Positions 1 through 5,935 are shown, counted from the stretch's first letter. The stretch: 6,560 nucleotides of DNA from Gammaproteobacteria bacterium (GCA_029880425.1 JAOUOK010000103.1:1-6560), one strand, 5' to 3'. Notes: generated by a model from the sequence alone, not told the origin. Translations and numbers: made by a program.

Positions 1-1219
1 CGCGTAATTCATTTTTATCATCACGAATTTCATAGAAGCGTACATCATCGTGCCACGTTTCAATATCTTCTATTTCATGAATTGAAATACCGTATAAACG
101 ATTCACCACGGCAAACATACCGGGAATCACTGTTGTTTCCGGGAAATAAGGTTTTAAATCTTCCTGGCTAAAATCAAAGGTATGTTGACGTAACTTTTCA
201 CCATAGTACGGAATATCCCATGCAGATAAATCAGAGACATTATGTTCCTGTCTTGCAAAACCGGTGAGCTCGGCCAACTCCTGTTTTGCCATTGGCTTTG
301 AGCGTTTAGCCAGGTCATGTAAAAACGTTAGCACCTGTTCCGGTGTGTCTGCCATCTTGGTCGCAAGCGATCGTTCAGCATAATTATTAAAACCAAGTAA
401 CTGTGCTATTTCATGTCGAAGACTAAGGATCTCTTCCATCACCTCGGAGTTATCAAACTTACCGGCATTCGGGCCCTGTTCAGAAGCGCGTGTTGAATAC
501 GCCTGATACATTTCTTCACGCAAGGCACGATCATCGGCATAACTGATCACGGCATAATATGACGGGAAGTTTAAGGTAAACAACCAGCCATCCAGTTCTT
601 TTGCCTGGGCCGCTTGCTTCGCCATGGCTAAGGCTGATTCAGGAAGCCCTGCTAATAATTTCTCATCACTAATATGTTTAGACCAGGCCTGTGTCGCATC
701 TAAAATATTTTCTTCGTACTTGCTGGTGAGCTTTGAAAGCTGTTGCTTGATTTCACGGTAACGTTTTTTCTCTTCTACCGGCAGGTCAATACCGGATAAA
801 TGAAAATCACGTAAGGCATTATCAATAATTTTCTTTTGCGCGGTATCAAGCGTTGTATATTCAGGTGAATCTTTTGTTGATTTATATGCTTCGTAAAGTT
901 CAACGTTTTGTCCCATCTCGGTACTGTATTCACTCAAAAGTGGCAGGCAGTTGTTATAGGCATCACGCAACTCATCCGAGTTGACTACCGAGTTCATATG
1001 ACTGACCGGTGACCACATTCGACCCAGGCGATCATCCATGTCTTCCAGGGGCTGGATTAAGTTATCCCAGCTATAGTGATCGTTGTCCTTTAATAAGCGC
1101 TCAAGTTGTTCACGATTTGATTGAATGAGTGTCTGAAGTGCTGGCTCCACGTGCTCAGGCTTAATGTGCTGAAACGGGGGCAAACCCGTCATAGTTAATA
1201 AGGGATTTTCTGTACTCAT
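1..1219 (-). CDS. prlC: Oligopeptidase A, M3 zinc metallopeptidase (N-terminal part, cut by window edge)
   Basis: Cytoplasmic metallopeptidase of family M3 (thimet oligopeptidase-like) that degrades short peptides, including cleaved signal peptides; this role is known for E. coli PrlC. The 406 visible codons align by eye with E. coli PrlC along their whole length without obvious gaps. Landmarks are PVSHMNSV (71-78), NALRDFHLSGI (134-144), YSTRASEQGPNAGKFDNS (241-258), LATKMA (285-290) and WDIPYYGEK (334-342). The E. coli protein has about 680 residues, so roughly 40% is missing, including the HEXXH zinc site, which lies beyond the left edge; catalytic competence cannot be judged here. The ATG start gives an MSTENPLLT beginning like the family, and an AGGA Shine-Dalgarno lies about 11 bases upstream. 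No frameshift is seen. The gene is transcribed away from the PilZ gene and shares a long AT-rich upstream region with it. Confidence 0.96.
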   Translation of the reverse strand, partial: MSTENPLLTMTGLPPFQHIKPEHVEPALQTLIQSNREQLERLLKDNDHYSWDNLIQPLEDMDDRLGRMWSPVSHMNSVVNSDELRDAYNNCLPLLSEYSTEMGQNVELYEAYKSTKDSPEYTTLDTAQKKIIDNALRDFHLSGIDLPVEEKKRYREIKQQLSKLTSKYEENILDATQAWSKHISDEKLLAGLPESALAMAKQAAQAKELDGWLFTLNFPSYYAVISYADDRALREEMYQAYSTRASEQGPNAGKFDNSEVMEEILSLRHEIAQLLGFNNYAERSLATKMADTPEQVLTFLHDLAKRSKPMAKQELAELTGFARQEHNVSDLSAWDIPYYGEKLRQHTFDFSQEDLKPYFPETTVIPGMFAVVNRLYGISIHEIEDIETWHDDVRFYEIRDDKNELR

Positions 1220-1316
1220 TTAATACTTTTTCCTGAAATGACCGCGTCAATACTAGTATGAGGCCGTAATTTACCATGCCTGCCAGCCAGACAACAGGAA
1301 GGAATAAATTATTCAT
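1161..1316 (-). CDS. Possible small membrane protein overlapping the prlC start (speculative)
   Basis: A 51-codon frame opens with ATG at 1316 and ends with TAA at 1161, overlapping the first 59 bases of prlC in another frame. Residues 4-24 form one hydrophobic segment (LFLPVVWLAGMVNYGLILVLT), followed by a charged tail (RSFQEKVLNEYRKS), the shape of a single-pass small membrane protein. The part outside prlC (1220-1316) is visibly less AT-rich than the gap beyond it. Against it: there is no clear Shine-Dalgarno before the ATG, an in-frame stop lies just upstream, the last 19 residues are dictated by prlC, and I recognise no family. It may be chance. Confidence 0.2.
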   Translation of the reverse strand: MNNLFLPVVWLAGMVNYGLILVLTRSFQEKVLNEYRKSLINYDGFAPVSAH

Positions 1317-1603
1317 AAGCAAAACTATAGGTTAAATTTCACATCCTTATGAGCTGTTTTAATTAAACTTATCCTTAGATTTTGTAGTGTCGTGACTAGT
1401 GACATCATTCCAGAAACAATTTATTAGAGCGCCAATGTATTAGAACTTCATTAAATATATGTCCATATGCAAACAATATGCTGGTAATTTGCACGATCCT
1501 GAAAATATGTAATATTTATCCTACAAAATCATTGATTTTATCCCACATTTTTACTAAAACATAAACTAGTTCACAGTAATTATTTTTTAACCTTAAATTT
1601 TGA
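1317..1603. other. AT-rich gene-free stretch between prlC and the PilZ gene
   Basis: No convincing gene is seen here on either strand. It should hold the divergent promoters of prlC (minus) and the PilZ gene (plus). Visible small structures are a GTGAC-TA-GTGAC direct repeat at 1392-1403, an inverted repeat TGCAAA (1468-1473) / TTTGCA (1488-1493) with a 14-base spacer, and ACTAGT hexamers at 1395 and 1565, with a third at 1252 just outside. None matches an operator I can name. Confidence 0.6.
1532..1560 (+). promoter_or_regulatory. Candidate sigma70-type promoter of the PilZ gene
   Basis: TTGATT (1532-1537) and TAAAAC (1555-1560) are separated by 17 bases. Each matches 4 of 6 positions of the -35 and -10 consensus, and they lie about 55 bases before the start codon. 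In such AT-rich DNA a match of this quality can be chance. Confidence 0.3.
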
Positions 1604-1604
1604 A

Positions 1605-1610
1605 TGAGGA
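1605..1610 (+). promoter_or_regulatory. Ribosome binding site that fixes the PilZ start at 1616
   Basis: TGAGGA ends five bases before the ATG at 1616. An in-frame ATG at 1604 overlaps this Shine-Dalgarno itself and has none of its own, so 1616 is the likelier start. The choice removes only four residues (MRIS). Confidence 0.65.
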
Positions 1611-1615
1611 TTTCT

Positions 1616-1924
1616 ATGTCCCAGTTAAATACTCAAGTTAAGGAACAACGATGCGCAACACGAATGGCTATTGGAGAAAGTGTAGAATTTCGTACTAGCA
1701 ACGATGAGGAATTTCGAGTAGCAATGATGGTAGATTTTAGTGAAGCAGGGATGTTATTGCTAATGAAAGAAGATTACCCTGTAGGCAGTAAACTCGAGGT
1801 GAGAGTCAAGGATGAAGAAGCCCTCTATTTTACCGTTAAGTGTGTACGGTCAGCTCCCTGCACAGATATCGAGTTGAATAGTTACGGATGTGTCATAGAA
1901 GAGCATCACTTCGCAGCTGAATAA
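1616..1924 (+). CDS. Single-domain PilZ protein, predicted c-di-GMP receptor
   Basis: The 102-residue protein has the two hallmarks of a PilZ domain in the right order and spacing: an RxxxR motif at the N-terminal arm (R12-C-A-T-R16) and the [D/N]xSxxG motif (D40-F-S-E-A-G45), followed by alternating hydrophobic beta-strand-like stretches. In the family these residues bind cyclic di-GMP, and stand-alone PilZ proteins act as adaptors controlling motility, pili, exopolysaccharide or secretion. No signal peptide, membrane segment or output domain is present, so it is probably cytoplasmic and acts by binding a partner that cannot be identified here. It stands alone, flanked by divergent prlC and by a possible terminator, so the context does not indicate the output. 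The start at 1616 is chosen over 1604 because of Shine-Dalgarno placement. Confidence 0.88.
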   Translation: MSQLNTQVKEQRCATRMAIGESVEFRTSNDEEFRVAMMVDFSEAGMLLLMKEDYPVGSKLEVRVKDEEALYFTVKCVRSAPCTDIELNSYGCVIEEHHFAAE

Positions 1925-1944
1925 CTTTATATTTCCGATAATAC

Positions 1945-1966
1945 AGAGCCTGTCTCTTAAGGCTCT
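1945..1966 (+). terminator. Possible intrinsic terminator after the PilZ gene
   Basis: Perfect 7-bp inverted repeat AGAGCCT (1945-1951) / AGGCTCT (1960-1966) with an 8-base loop, 20 bases after the PilZ stop. It is followed by TTATTGATATATTTATA, T-rich but not a clean T run, so termination may be weak. Confidence 0.5.
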
Positions 1967-2205
1967 TATTGATATATTTATACTCTTTTAAAATTTATCC
2001 TCTCCTGCTCTATTTCATTTAATATCACCAGTTAACCTGGCACACAATATTTTAATCACTTCGTGTTAATTTTTGTTCATTAACTTTGTTATCGTAGTGT
2101 GAAACAATCCCCCGACACAGATTCTTCTTTTATCTTCCTGCCACACTGTTTAAGCAAAACCAGGAAGCCAGTGCAGGGCTAACCCGGAAAGGGAAAATTG
2201 TTATC
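1967..2205 (+). other. Gene-free leader region upstream of srkA
   Basis: The left half is AT-rich and must contain the srkA promoter if the gene is not read through from the PilZ gene, but I find no convincing -35/-10 pair. The right half (about 2100-2205) is richer in GC and looks like a transcribed leader with hairpins, listed separately. No open frame worth reporting was found. Confidence 0.5.
2134..2177 (+). promoter_or_regulatory. Two mutually exclusive hairpins in the srkA leader
   Basis: CTTCCTG (2134-2140) is a perfect complement of CAGGAAG (2161-2167). The alternative pairing CCTG (2137-2140) plus CACTG (2144-2148) with CAGTGCAGG (2169-2177) uses the same left bases with a three-base bulge. 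Only one can form at a time. The structure ends about 28 bases before the GTG start. A regulatory role is inference only. Confidence 0.3.
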
Positions 2206-3210
2206 GTGAGCAATCATATAAATACAGGTAAACCAAATTCTTTGCACCCTTATGAGCAGCTCACACCTGATTGTATTCTTGATGCGTTAGAGGATGTGGA
2301 CTTTCACCCCACGGGTAGCTTGTTGGCACTCAATAGTTATGAAAACAGGGTTTACCAGGTCAGCCTTGAAGATGGTCGTTTTGTTATTGCCAAGTTTTAT
2401 AGGCCAGGACGCTGGTCAGATGCCGCAATTTTAGAAGAACATACTTTTTCCCAGGAGCTGGCTGGAAAAGACATCCCAGTCGTCACACCCATCGCCATTA
2501 ACAATCAAACCCTGTTTGAATTCAATCAATTCCGTTTTGCCGTGTTTCCCCGCCAGGGTGGTCGCACACCTGAACTTGAGCAACCTGAAATCCTGGAACA
2601 GCTCGGACGTTTCCTCGGCCGATTACACGCCGTGGGGGCATCAAAACCCTTTACTGATCGCCCTAAATTAACCGTGCAAAACTTTGGCTATGACTCACTT
2701 AATTTTTTACTCGAACATGATTTTATTTCACCGGAAGTAAGGACTAACTACCAACATGCAGCAGAAGAAGCCTTACAATTAGTTGAACAAAGATACGAGG
2801 CCATATTGCCCAGGAACATTCGCTTACACGGTGATTGTCACCCCGGCAACCTGCTCTGGACCGATAACGGCCCACATTTTGTTGACCTTGATGACTGCCG
2901 AACTGGCCCCGCGATCCAGGACTTATGGATGTTACTTTCTGGTACGAATGATGACATGGGTCAGCAGTTCAGGCATATCCTTGAGGGTTACGAAACCTTC
3001 TTCGAATTTGATTTGGCTGAACTGTCTTTGATTGAAGCACTGCGTACTTTACGCATCCTGCACTACAGTGCCTGGCTGGCGCGGCGCTGGGATGATCCCG
3101 CATTCCCGCAACATTTTCCCTGGTTTGATAGCCCACGCTACTGGGAAGAGCAAATGATTACCTTACGCGAACAAATCGAACGGTTACAACTTCCTGCGCT
3201 TAAATTATAA
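2206..3210 (+). CDS. srkA: Stress response kinase A (YihE/SrkA family protein kinase)
   Basis: The 334-residue protein resembles E. coli SrkA (328 residues) over its full length. SrkA is a cytoplasmic Ser/Thr kinase of the aminoglycoside-phosphotransferase/choline-kinase-like fold that protects against stress-induced death, in E. coli by countering MazEF. Key residues are present: the LNSYENRVYQ N-lobe signature, the ATP-binding lysine K63 in VIAKFYRPGRW, the catalytic loop LHGDCHPGN with D210 and N215, and the metal-binding VDLDD with D227, followed by GPAIQDLWMLL. The start is GTG; the Shine-Dalgarno (GGAAAGGGA) ends about 11 bases upstream, rather far, and no in-frame ATG offers a better choice. 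In E. coli the gene precedes dsbA; here the next gene is a convergent sco only 18 bp away, so that linkage is lost. I see no obvious CpxR box. Confidence 0.95.
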   Translation: MSNHINTGKPNSLHPYEQLTPDCILDALEDVDFHPTGSLLALNSYENRVYQVSLEDGRFVIAKFYRPGRWSDAAILEEHTFSQELAGKDIPVVTPIAINNQTLFEFNQFRFAVFPRQGGRTPELEQPEILEQLGRFLGRLHAVGASKPFTDRPKLTVQNFGYDSLNFLLEHDFISPEVRTNYQHAAEEALQLVEQRYEAILPRNIRLHGDCHPGNLLWTDNGPHFVDLDDCRTGPAIQDLWMLLSGTNDDMGQQFRHILEGYETFFEFDLAELSLIEALRTLRILHYSAWLARRWDDPAFPQHFPWFDSPRYWEEQMITLREQIERLQLPALKL

Positions 3211-3228
3211 ACACTCAAATATATTCCA

Positions 3229-3837
3229 CTACATCACTGCTCGTAATGCCGCAGCGATCTTGCCGGGTTCGGTACCGTGCTCAATAAAGGTTTTAATCTT
3301 TCCCTTCGGGTCAACAACATAATAACGCGATGAATGGTCAACCGCGTACTTCATTTCAGAGCCAGGTAAATCAACTTTCATATACATCACACCATAACGT
3401 TTGGCGATCTCGGCGATTTGTTCAGGTGTACCGGTAACCCCTTTTATAGCGGGATGAAAGGCTGCAGCATAGCTTTTAAGTTTTTCTGGCGTATCACGCT
3501 CAGGATCAACACTGATAAAAAATGCCTGTAACTTGTTAAGCTCTTCTTTACTTAATTTTTGCAATGCCAGGGAAAGCAGCCCCAGGCTTGTTGGACAAAC
3601 ATCAGGGCAAAAAGCATAACCAAAGTATAAAACAATCACTTTATCCTGATACTGCGATAAAGATACCGGGCCCTCTGCAGATTGTAAGACAAAATCACCC
3701 CCTATGCCCTGGTAAGCTTTCATGATGCCATGATCTTTTGTACCTGATTGCCACATTACAAGCACAGCTGCAATCAATACAATAAAGCTGACAGCCAGCA
3801 CGATGACTGAAGCTTTGTTTACCTTTTTGTCAGTCAC
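3229..3837 (-). CDS. Sco1/SenC family copper chaperone, membrane-anchored
   Basis: The 202-residue protein has a short cytoplasmic tail, one membrane anchor (about residues 10-29) and a periplasmic thioredoxin-fold domain. The copper ligands of the Sco family are all there: C77 and C81 in CPDVC within the YFGYAFCPDVCPTSL block, and H168 in VDHSSRYY; the family's SVDPERDTP stretch is at 109-117. Sco proteins deliver copper to, or reduce the cysteines of, the CuA site of cytochrome c oxidase subunit II. The start is GTG, supported by an AGGAAG Shine-Dalgarno about ten bases upstream. The gene follows the PCuAC gene by 21 bp on the same strand, so the two are very likely co-transcribed and work together. 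No oxidase genes are visible in this window. Its stop faces the srkA stop across 18 bp with no clear terminator between. Confidence 0.95.
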   Translation of the reverse strand: MTDKKVNKASVIVLAVSFIVLIAAVLVMWQSGTKDHGIMKAYQGIGGDFVLQSAEGPVSLSQYQDKVIVLYFGYAFCPDVCPTSLGLLSLALQKLSKEELNKLQAFFISVDPERDTPEKLKSYAAAFHPAIKGVTGTPEQIAEIAKRYGVMYMKVDLPGSEMKYAVDHSSRYYVVDPKGKIKTFIEHGTEPGKIAAALRAVM

Positions 3838-3858
3838 TTAATTTCTTCCTGCTTAGAA

Positions 3859-4341
3859 TTAATGTTGCTTTTTCATTTTCATCATATTCATTCCTGCGAC
3901 CATCTTAATCGGGGCAGTAAATTTAACTTTTTCACCATTATCAAATTCAAGCTCTAGCTCTGCCTTGTTGCCTGCTTTGAATGGCTGCTTAAGCCCAATA
4001 AACATGATATGTAATCCACCCGGTTTTAAAACGGTTTCACTGTTTGCTTTAACAACAATCTTTTCAACCTGGCGCATACGCATCATGCCACCCTCTTTTT
4101 TATGCGTGTGCAATTCCACAACCTTACTAGCATTGCTACGCGCATGGATTACCGCGCGATCCTGGTCAGACGTATTTTTTAACACCATGAAAGCAGCACT
4201 ATTAGGCTGACCTGCCGGTACCGCTCGCGCATAAGGATTTATAACAGAGACGCTACCTGCAGCATAACTATTAAGCGAAAGACTTAAGGTCAGCATAATG
4301 GCTAACATTTTTAAAAAGTTATTTGTTGCGTAACGGAGCAT
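3859..4341 (-). CDS. PCuAC family periplasmic copper chaperone
   Basis: The 160-residue protein begins with a signal peptide (charged start, hydrophobic core about residues 9-23, likely cleavage after SYA-A near residue 27-28), then the PCuAC beta-barrel domain (DUF461). The copper motif H-X10-M-X21-H-X-M fits exactly: H78, M89, H111 and M113. H80, M86 and M87 nearby could also bind copper. The family carries Cu(I) in the periplasm and passes it to Sco or directly to the CuA site of cytochrome oxidase. The C-terminus (about 147-160) is a Met/Lys/His tail (MNMMKMKKQH), plausibly an extra flexible copper site as in some family members. It is the first gene of a two-gene unit with sco. The ATG has an AGAGGT Shine-Dalgarno seven bases upstream, which can be sequestered in a hairpin. 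Confidence 0.95.
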   Translation of the reverse strand: MLRYATNNFLKMLAIMLTLSLSLNSYAAGSVSVINPYARAVPAGQPNSAAFMVLKNTSDQDRAVIHARSNASKVVELHTHKKEGGMMRMRQVEKIVVKANSETVLKPGGLHIMFIGLKQPFKAGNKAELELEFDNGEKVKFTAPIKMVAGMNMMKMKKQH

Positions 4342-4347
4342 AGGTTA

Positions 4348-4374
4348 TACCTCTTTAGAAAATATTTAGAGGTA
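4348..4374 (-). promoter_or_regulatory. Hairpin that can cover the PCuAC ribosome binding site
   Basis: TACCTCT (4348-4354) and AGAGGTA (4368-4374) are perfect 7-bp complements with a 13-base A/T-rich loop. In the leftward mRNA the 3' arm contains the AGAGGT Shine-Dalgarno of the PCuAC gene, and the 5' arm is an anti-Shine-Dalgarno. Pairing would hide the binding site. The repeat is seen directly; translational control is inference. Confidence 0.45.
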
Positions 4375-4404
4375 AAATTGTCGTATAGCGAAAGAAGTAA
4401 ATAC

Positions 4405-4418
4405 ATGACCTTGATCAA
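4405..4418 (-). promoter_or_regulatory. FNR/Anr-like box upstream of PCuAC-sco
   Basis: On the minus strand the site reads TTGAT-CAAG-GTCAT against the FNR/Anr consensus TTGAT-N4-ATCAA: one half perfect, the other 3 of 5. It lies 63 bases before the PCuAC start. A weak -10-like GACAAT sits downstream at a distance compatible with an activator site near -41.5. It contains a 10-bp perfect palindrome, CTTGATCAAG. Oxygen-linked control of copper supply to an oxidase would make sense but is not shown. Confidence 0.4.
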
Positions 4419-4500
4419 GTTAATAAGCTTTTACTTTTTATTTGATGTTTGGTCGAAAGAAAAGAAAAAGTCTTCGTTCACTTTAAAAATATTTAAATAC

Positions 4501-5427
4501 TTATTCCCACTCCAGCTCGGTATACACTTTCAAGGCATTGCGGCCACTGAGTAATTCAGAATTTTTTAAATACTTAAAACGGGATTGATTTACCTTGCTG
4601 ATTTCCGAGGCATCACCACCCTGTTCTATAAACGCAGCAATAGATTGTCTTAAATAGGCAATGTAATCACGGCTGTCTCTGATGGCAATCTTTAGTGTTG
4701 TCGGAGAACCGTGTCCAGGTACAACATGTACTGGTTTAAAAGCAGCCATGGCATCAAAAGCAGCCAGCCAGGTTTTACTTTTTGACTGTTCACCAATACC
4801 TAACATACGCTCGGTATAAACAATATCACCGGTAAACATTACCTTACTTTGTGGTAACCAGATAAAAGCATCACCCGGAGTATGTGCCTGGCCACGGAAG
4901 TATATTTCAAAATCGGTGTTACCCAGTTTAAATTTATACTCATCATTAAAAACAATATCTGCAAATTTTTCCCGGGTCCCTTTAATTCCTTTTTTACCGA
5001 TTCCTGTTTCCATTCTTGCCCATTGTGTATTCAGCCTGGCTTTATGATCTTGCCTTGCTGCCGTACTAGAAATGATTTTTGCACCGAGAGCACTGAAGTA
5101 ATCATTACCAAACCATCGGTGATCCTGACCGCCTGTGTTAATAACATAGCGGATCGGTTTGTTACTCACGCTTTTAACCAGTTGATGAATTAGTTTTGCA
5201 CCTTCTAAACTGCCACCCGAATCAATAACGACAATTCCTTCATCCGTAACAATAAACCCAAATGTTGCATTATTCCCAAGGTTTTCTCTTGTACGGTCTG
5301 TCAGTGGTCCAACAATTGACCAGGTATTATTTGTCACCTTTTTAAGAACAAGTGACTGGTTATCTGCCGCATAGAGCGGGAAAATAAACATGCATAATAA
5401 AAAAATTAAAAAAGATCTTTGATTCAT
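4501..5427 (-). CDS. Periplasmic metallo-beta-lactamase-fold hydrolase with an altered zinc motif
   Basis: The 308-residue protein starts with a signal peptide (MNQRSFLIFLLCMFIFPLYA, cleavage near residue 20) and has a complete metallo-beta-lactamase fold: GFIVTDEGIVVIDSG (57-71), HTPGD with H182, FTGD with D201, and PGHG with H239. The canonical THxHxDH motif is replaced by N97-T-G-G-Q-D102-H103: the two early histidines are missing and the segment is one residue short, whereas D102, H103, H182, D201 and H239 are kept. This predicts a single-zinc or otherwise altered metal site. The substrate is unknown; similar secreted family members include lactonases, thioesterases and quinoprotein-associated hydrolases, and I would not call it a beta-lactamase. 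It is upstream of and co-oriented with PCuAC-sco, but 158 bp with a separate candidate promoter lie between. The Shine-Dalgarno is weak (GGGACAAG). Confidence 0.85.
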   Translation of the reverse strand: MNQRSFLIFLLCMFIFPLYAADNQSLVLKKVTNNTWSIVGPLTDRTRENLGNNATFGFIVTDEGIVVIDSGGSLEGAKLIHQLVKSVSNKPIRYVINTGGQDHRWFGNDYFSALGAKIISSTAARQDHKARLNTQWARMETGIGKKGIKGTREKFADIVFNDEYKFKLGNTDFEIYFRGQAHTPGDAFIWLPQSKVMFTGDIVYTERMLGIGEQSKSKTWLAAFDAMAAFKPVHVVPGHGSPTTLKIAIRDSRDYIAYLRQSIAAFIEQGGDASEISKVNQSRFKYLKNSELLSGRNALKVYTELEWE

Positions 5428-5491
5428 AAATGTCTTGTCCCGTCTAAATTACATTTTTAATTTACATATCAGGATAAATTGAAGCAAATAT

Positions 5492-5517
5492 GTAACAAGC
5501 GCTATGACAAAGTAACA
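5492..5517. repeat. Direct repeat GTAACA, period 20 bp, upstream of the MBL-fold gene
   Basis: GTAACA occurs at 5492-5497 and 5512-5517, about two helical turns apart, 65-90 bases before the start of the leftward metallo-beta-lactamase-fold gene. Flanking ATAT on opposite sides gives an imperfect ATATGTAAC / GTAACATAT symmetry around a central AGCGCT. It could be an activator or repressor site, or chance in AT-rich DNA. Confidence 0.25.
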
Positions 5518-5565
5518 TATAACCTTGTGGATTAAATCATAAAAATACTATTTTATCAGCAACTT

Positions 5566-5589
5566 AGGTGTAACTAGCTGGCTACACCT
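5566..5589 (-). terminator. Possible terminator after the small acidic-protein gene
   Basis: Perfect 7-bp repeat AGGTGTA (5566-5572) / TACACCT (5583-5589) with a 10-base loop, 16 bases beyond the stop of the leftward gene that ends at 5606. An overlapping alternative stem, TAGC/GCTA, exists inside. On the minus strand it is followed by AAGTTGCTGATAAAATAG rather than a T run, so termination is uncertain. Confidence 0.4.
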
Positions 5590-5605
5590 GGTCACTGAAA
5601 CCCGT

Positions 5606-5935
5606 TTATTCAGGCTTCCAGATCCCTACTGCGGGATCATCTGTTGCCTCGCTTTTACCTGCCGCCGCAGCCGGTTCTTGTTGAGCTGGCTGCTGTTGCG
5701 CCTGTTGCTGGTTAACACGATCAGCGGAGACATTTTTTGTAAATGCGGCCAGCTGATCGATTAATTCGTCACGCTCTTCAGCCGGACCGGGATAATCACC
5801 CAGCATATAACCTGAAACAGCAGAAAAATACTGCAAGGCAACGATCATATTTTGCTTTGCACTTTCATCGTGCTGGCATATTACGCCGTACAAGTTATTT
5901 ATTAATTCATCTGATAATGTAATGTCATTGCTCAT
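5606..5935 (-). CDS. Small acidic protein of unknown function with a Q/A/P-rich linker
   Basis: I do not recognise a family for this 109-residue protein. Residues 1-70 look like a compact, mostly helical, acidic domain (DELINNLYGVI, QNMIVALQYFSAVSGYML, ERDELIDQLAAFTKNV) with one cysteine, C20. Residues 75-93 are a low-complexity Gln/Ala/Pro linker, and the protein ends in an acidic stretch and a short GIWKPE tail that could be a docking peptide. No signal peptide or membrane segment is seen, so it is probably cytoplasmic. The ATG is preceded by an AAAGG Shine-Dalgarno about ten bases away. The low-complexity linker with an ordered head, regular codons and a possible terminator behind argue that the gene is real. 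It diverges from gor across 144 bp; shared regulation is possible but not shown. Confidence 0.75.
   Translation of the reverse strand: MSNDITLSDELINNLYGVICQHDESAKQNMIVALQYFSAVSGYMLGDYPGPAEERDELIDQLAAFTKNVSADRVNQQQAQQQPAQQEPAAAAGKSEATDDPAVGIWKPE

Noticed and set aside
2783..3031. Open frame of 82 codons inside srkA in another frame
   Set aside because: It lies wholly within the strongly conserved kinase C-lobe, and its translation is rich in Thr, Pro and Cys without any domain. It is a shadow of srkA.
3211..3228. Looked for a bidirectional terminator between srkA and sco
   Set aside because: The 18 bases and their flanks contain no inverted repeat of useful length.
3965..4210. Open frame on the plus strand opposite the PCuAC gene
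   Set aside because: It is antisense to the copper-motif region of a well-supported gene and has no Shine-Dalgarno or recognisable motif.
4454..4471. Polypurine run with a CGAA(A)GA / TCTTCG pairing between the MBL-fold gene and PCuAC, considered as a terminator
   Set aside because: The stem is short and bulged and is not followed by a T run in the direction of transcription; I do not see a terminator here.
4882..5193. 103-codon frame opposite the MBL-fold gene
   Set aside because: The translation is rich in Cys, Phe and Ile without domain structure, and the opposite strand has a clear family match with a signal peptide.
4501..5427. MBL-fold gene considered as an antibiotic resistance beta-lactamase
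   Set aside because: The zinc motif is not that of B1, B2 or B3 enzymes, and its neighbours are housekeeping and copper genes with no mobile element.
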